From: Campylobacterota bacterium
GTDB taxonomy: Bacteria > Campylobacterota > Campylobacteria > Campylobacterales > Sulfurovaceae
Reading direction: 5' to 3'
Assembly (NCBI GenBank): GCA_015488875.1
Contig: WFMX01000316.1
Coordinates: 1 to 15,678, forward strand
Length of the DNA: 15,678 nt
In this document: one piece after another, positions 14,673-15,678 of the stretch
Layout: each line of letters starts with the position of its first letter
How positions within the stretch are numbered: the stretch's first letter is position 1
Notes under the pieces: generated by a model
Databases searched by the model: none
What the model was told of the DNA's origin: nothing
Seen by the model: the letters and a program-made list of their open reading frames with translations, nothing else
Program-made: the position numbers and the translations under genes

Positions 14673-15593
14673 TCAAATAGTAGTATTGTTGAGAGATTTT
14701 CTACTTCTATTTACTGTACTATCTTTGAGTTCTATGGTGAATGATACACCATCGTCAGTATTTTTGGCTTTGATACTGCCTTTGTGGTGTTTTTCTATGA
14801 TGGTTTTACTCATAGATAGACCTAGACCTGTGCCGACATTTTCGATTTTGGTAGAGAAGTATGGATCAAAGATATACTCAATGATGTCAGTGCTTATGCC
14901 ACCACCATTATCTGTAAATATGATATCTACGCCATGCTCTCTCTCGATGGACTCTATGTATATATATGGATTTTCTATACTTTTATCATCCCTGAATGAG
15001 TCTTGAGAATTTTTCAATATATTGAGAAAAACTTGCATCAATTCACTCTCGTAAGCTTCGATATCTTTGGAGCACTTCAAATCTTTTATGATTTTGATCT
15101 CATCAGATATTAGTGAATCTTCCGTGATCTCTATGGCTTTTAGTATGGATTGGTCAATGTTTAGCTTTTTTGAGTCTTTGTTTGGCTTGAAAAAATCTCT
15201 GAAATTGTCTATAGTGTTGCTTAGGTTGTGTACAAATCTATCTATTTTGCAGTAGTTCTCTACGATTTTGGCTTTGCAATCATCCATCCTATCTTTGTCA
15301 TCAAGATCAAAGAGATCCAATTCAAGCTTGGTTCTTCCTGCCATAGTAGCTATAGATATAGATGACAACGGCTGTCTCCACTGATGTGCTATCATAGAGA
15401 GTATTTCACCTATCTGTGCGATTCTTTTACTCTCCAATAGACTCTCTTTATCTCTCAATATAGCATCTACTCGTTGCTCTACCATCATCTCCATATCATG
15501 TTTGGATACTATCTCATATCCATCACCTATGATGTCGGTAAGTGCTAGTATATCTATATTGTCATTATCTATAATCACTGTTTTTTTAGTCAT
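14673..15593 (-). CDS. Soluble sensor histidine kinase
   Basis: A 306-residue two-component kinase. The H box GEILSMIAHQWRQPL (62-76) contains the phosphoacceptor His70. The ATP-binding domain shows the N box around NILKNSQDSF (191-200), the G1 box FTDNGGGIS (226-234), the F box FDPYFSTK (242-249) and the G2 box GTGLGLSMS (254-262), so all catalytic motifs are intact. The first 50 residues contain no membrane helix and no complete PAS or receiver domain. A short beta/alpha-like start (TVIIDNDNIDILALTDIIG) and a helix lead into the H box. It is therefore probably cytoplasmic and senses an internal cue or a partner. No response regulator follows; one could lie upstream, outside the window. It ends 58 bases before the rsmH start on the same strand. 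The ligand is unknown. Confidence 0.9.
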   Translation of the reverse strand: MTKKTVIIDNDNIDILALTDIIGDGYEIVSKHDMEMMVEQRVDAILRDKESLLESKRIAQIGEILSMIAHQWRQPLSSISIATMAGRTKLELDLFDLDDKDRMDDCKAKIVENYCKIDRFVHNLSNTIDNFRDFFKPNKDSKKLNIDQSILKAIEITEDSLISDEIKIIKDLKCSKDIEAYESELMQVFLNILKNSQDSFRDDKSIENPYIYIESIEREHGVDIIFTDNGGGISTDIIEYIFDPYFSTKIENVGTGLGLSMSKTIIEKHHKGSIKAKNTDDGVSFTIELKDSTVNRSRKSLNNTTI

Positions 15594-15628
15594 GATACCG
15601 TTTGGTCACCTATCTATTGGTCTGTTAG

Positions 15629-15650
15629 AGTATATAAATATTATCATAAA
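15629..15650 (-). promoter_or_regulatory. Possible promoter of the histidine kinase gene
   Basis: The minus strand holds TTTATGATAATAT followed by TATACT, giving two overlapping -10 candidates 36-50 bases before the ATG. TATCATAAA here (15642-15650) is the same 9-mer found in the stress-operon promoter. Evidence is weak because the upstream gene is outside the window. Confidence 0.3.
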
Positions 15651-15678
15651 ATACGGTTATTAGCTGACAAAATAGTAG

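Noticed and set aside
1..15678. CRISPR arrays, tRNA or rRNA genes, transposase or integrase genes
   Set aside because: No regularly spaced repeats, no cloverleaf-like or rRNA sequence, and no transposase or recombinase motifs were seen on either strand.

Overview
The window looks like chromosomal DNA of a low-GC Gram-negative bacterium, most likely a member of the Campylobacterota (Sulfurovum/Sulfurimonas-like). The clues are an AT-rich composition, a histidine kinase with the MIAHQWRQPL-type H box common in that phylum, promoters built on extended -10 boxes (TGnTATAAT-like) with poor -35 boxes, and close packing of genes with GTG/TTG starts. The phylum is inferred from these features, because no rRNA or other marker is present.

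Layout. (1) 1-1380, plus strand: the 3' part of an APC-family amino acid permease and a DedA-family membrane protein, one base apart. (2) 1454-3142, minus strand: an AAA-ATPase/PD-(D/E)XK nuclease-like protein, divergent from a UPF0158-family gene (3310-3726, plus). (3) 3727-4029: an unusual gene-free stretch with GC-rich tandem copies and nested hairpins, probably a repeat element. (4) 4030-8374, minus strand: a tight operon reading 30-residue membrane peptide, XpaC-like membrane protein, TelA-like toxic anion resistance protein, SPFH-domain protein with a C-terminal GYF_2-like domain, and double zinc-ribbon protein with a C-terminal membrane anchor. (5) 8560-9495, plus strand: an EI24/CysZ-like membrane protein. 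Its putative promoter and that of the operon are mirror-image sequences. (6) 9571-10133, minus strand: a small unknown ORF and a YbgC-type acyl-CoA thioesterase. (7) 10273-14614, minus strand: rsmH, an FtsL-like protein and an RND efflux permease with a four-base overlap onto the FtsL-like gene. (8) 14673-15593, minus strand: a soluble histidine kinase.

The most interesting unit is region 4. XpaC and TelA homologues are neighbours in Bacillus (xpaC-yaaN), and SPFH plus zinc-ribbon membrane proteins form another Bacillus membrane-stress cluster (ydjG/ydjI near pspA). Here both halves are joined in one transcription unit headed by a tiny membrane peptide. It is a plausible envelope-stress module: two membrane-anchored proteins (XpaC-like, zinc ribbon), a membrane-scaffold SPFH protein and a cytoplasmic coiled-coil TelA protein. 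The arrangement is seen in the sequence and the function is inferred. Region 7 couples ribosome methylation, cell division and an RND pump on one apparent transcript, with no adaptor or outer-membrane partner in the window.
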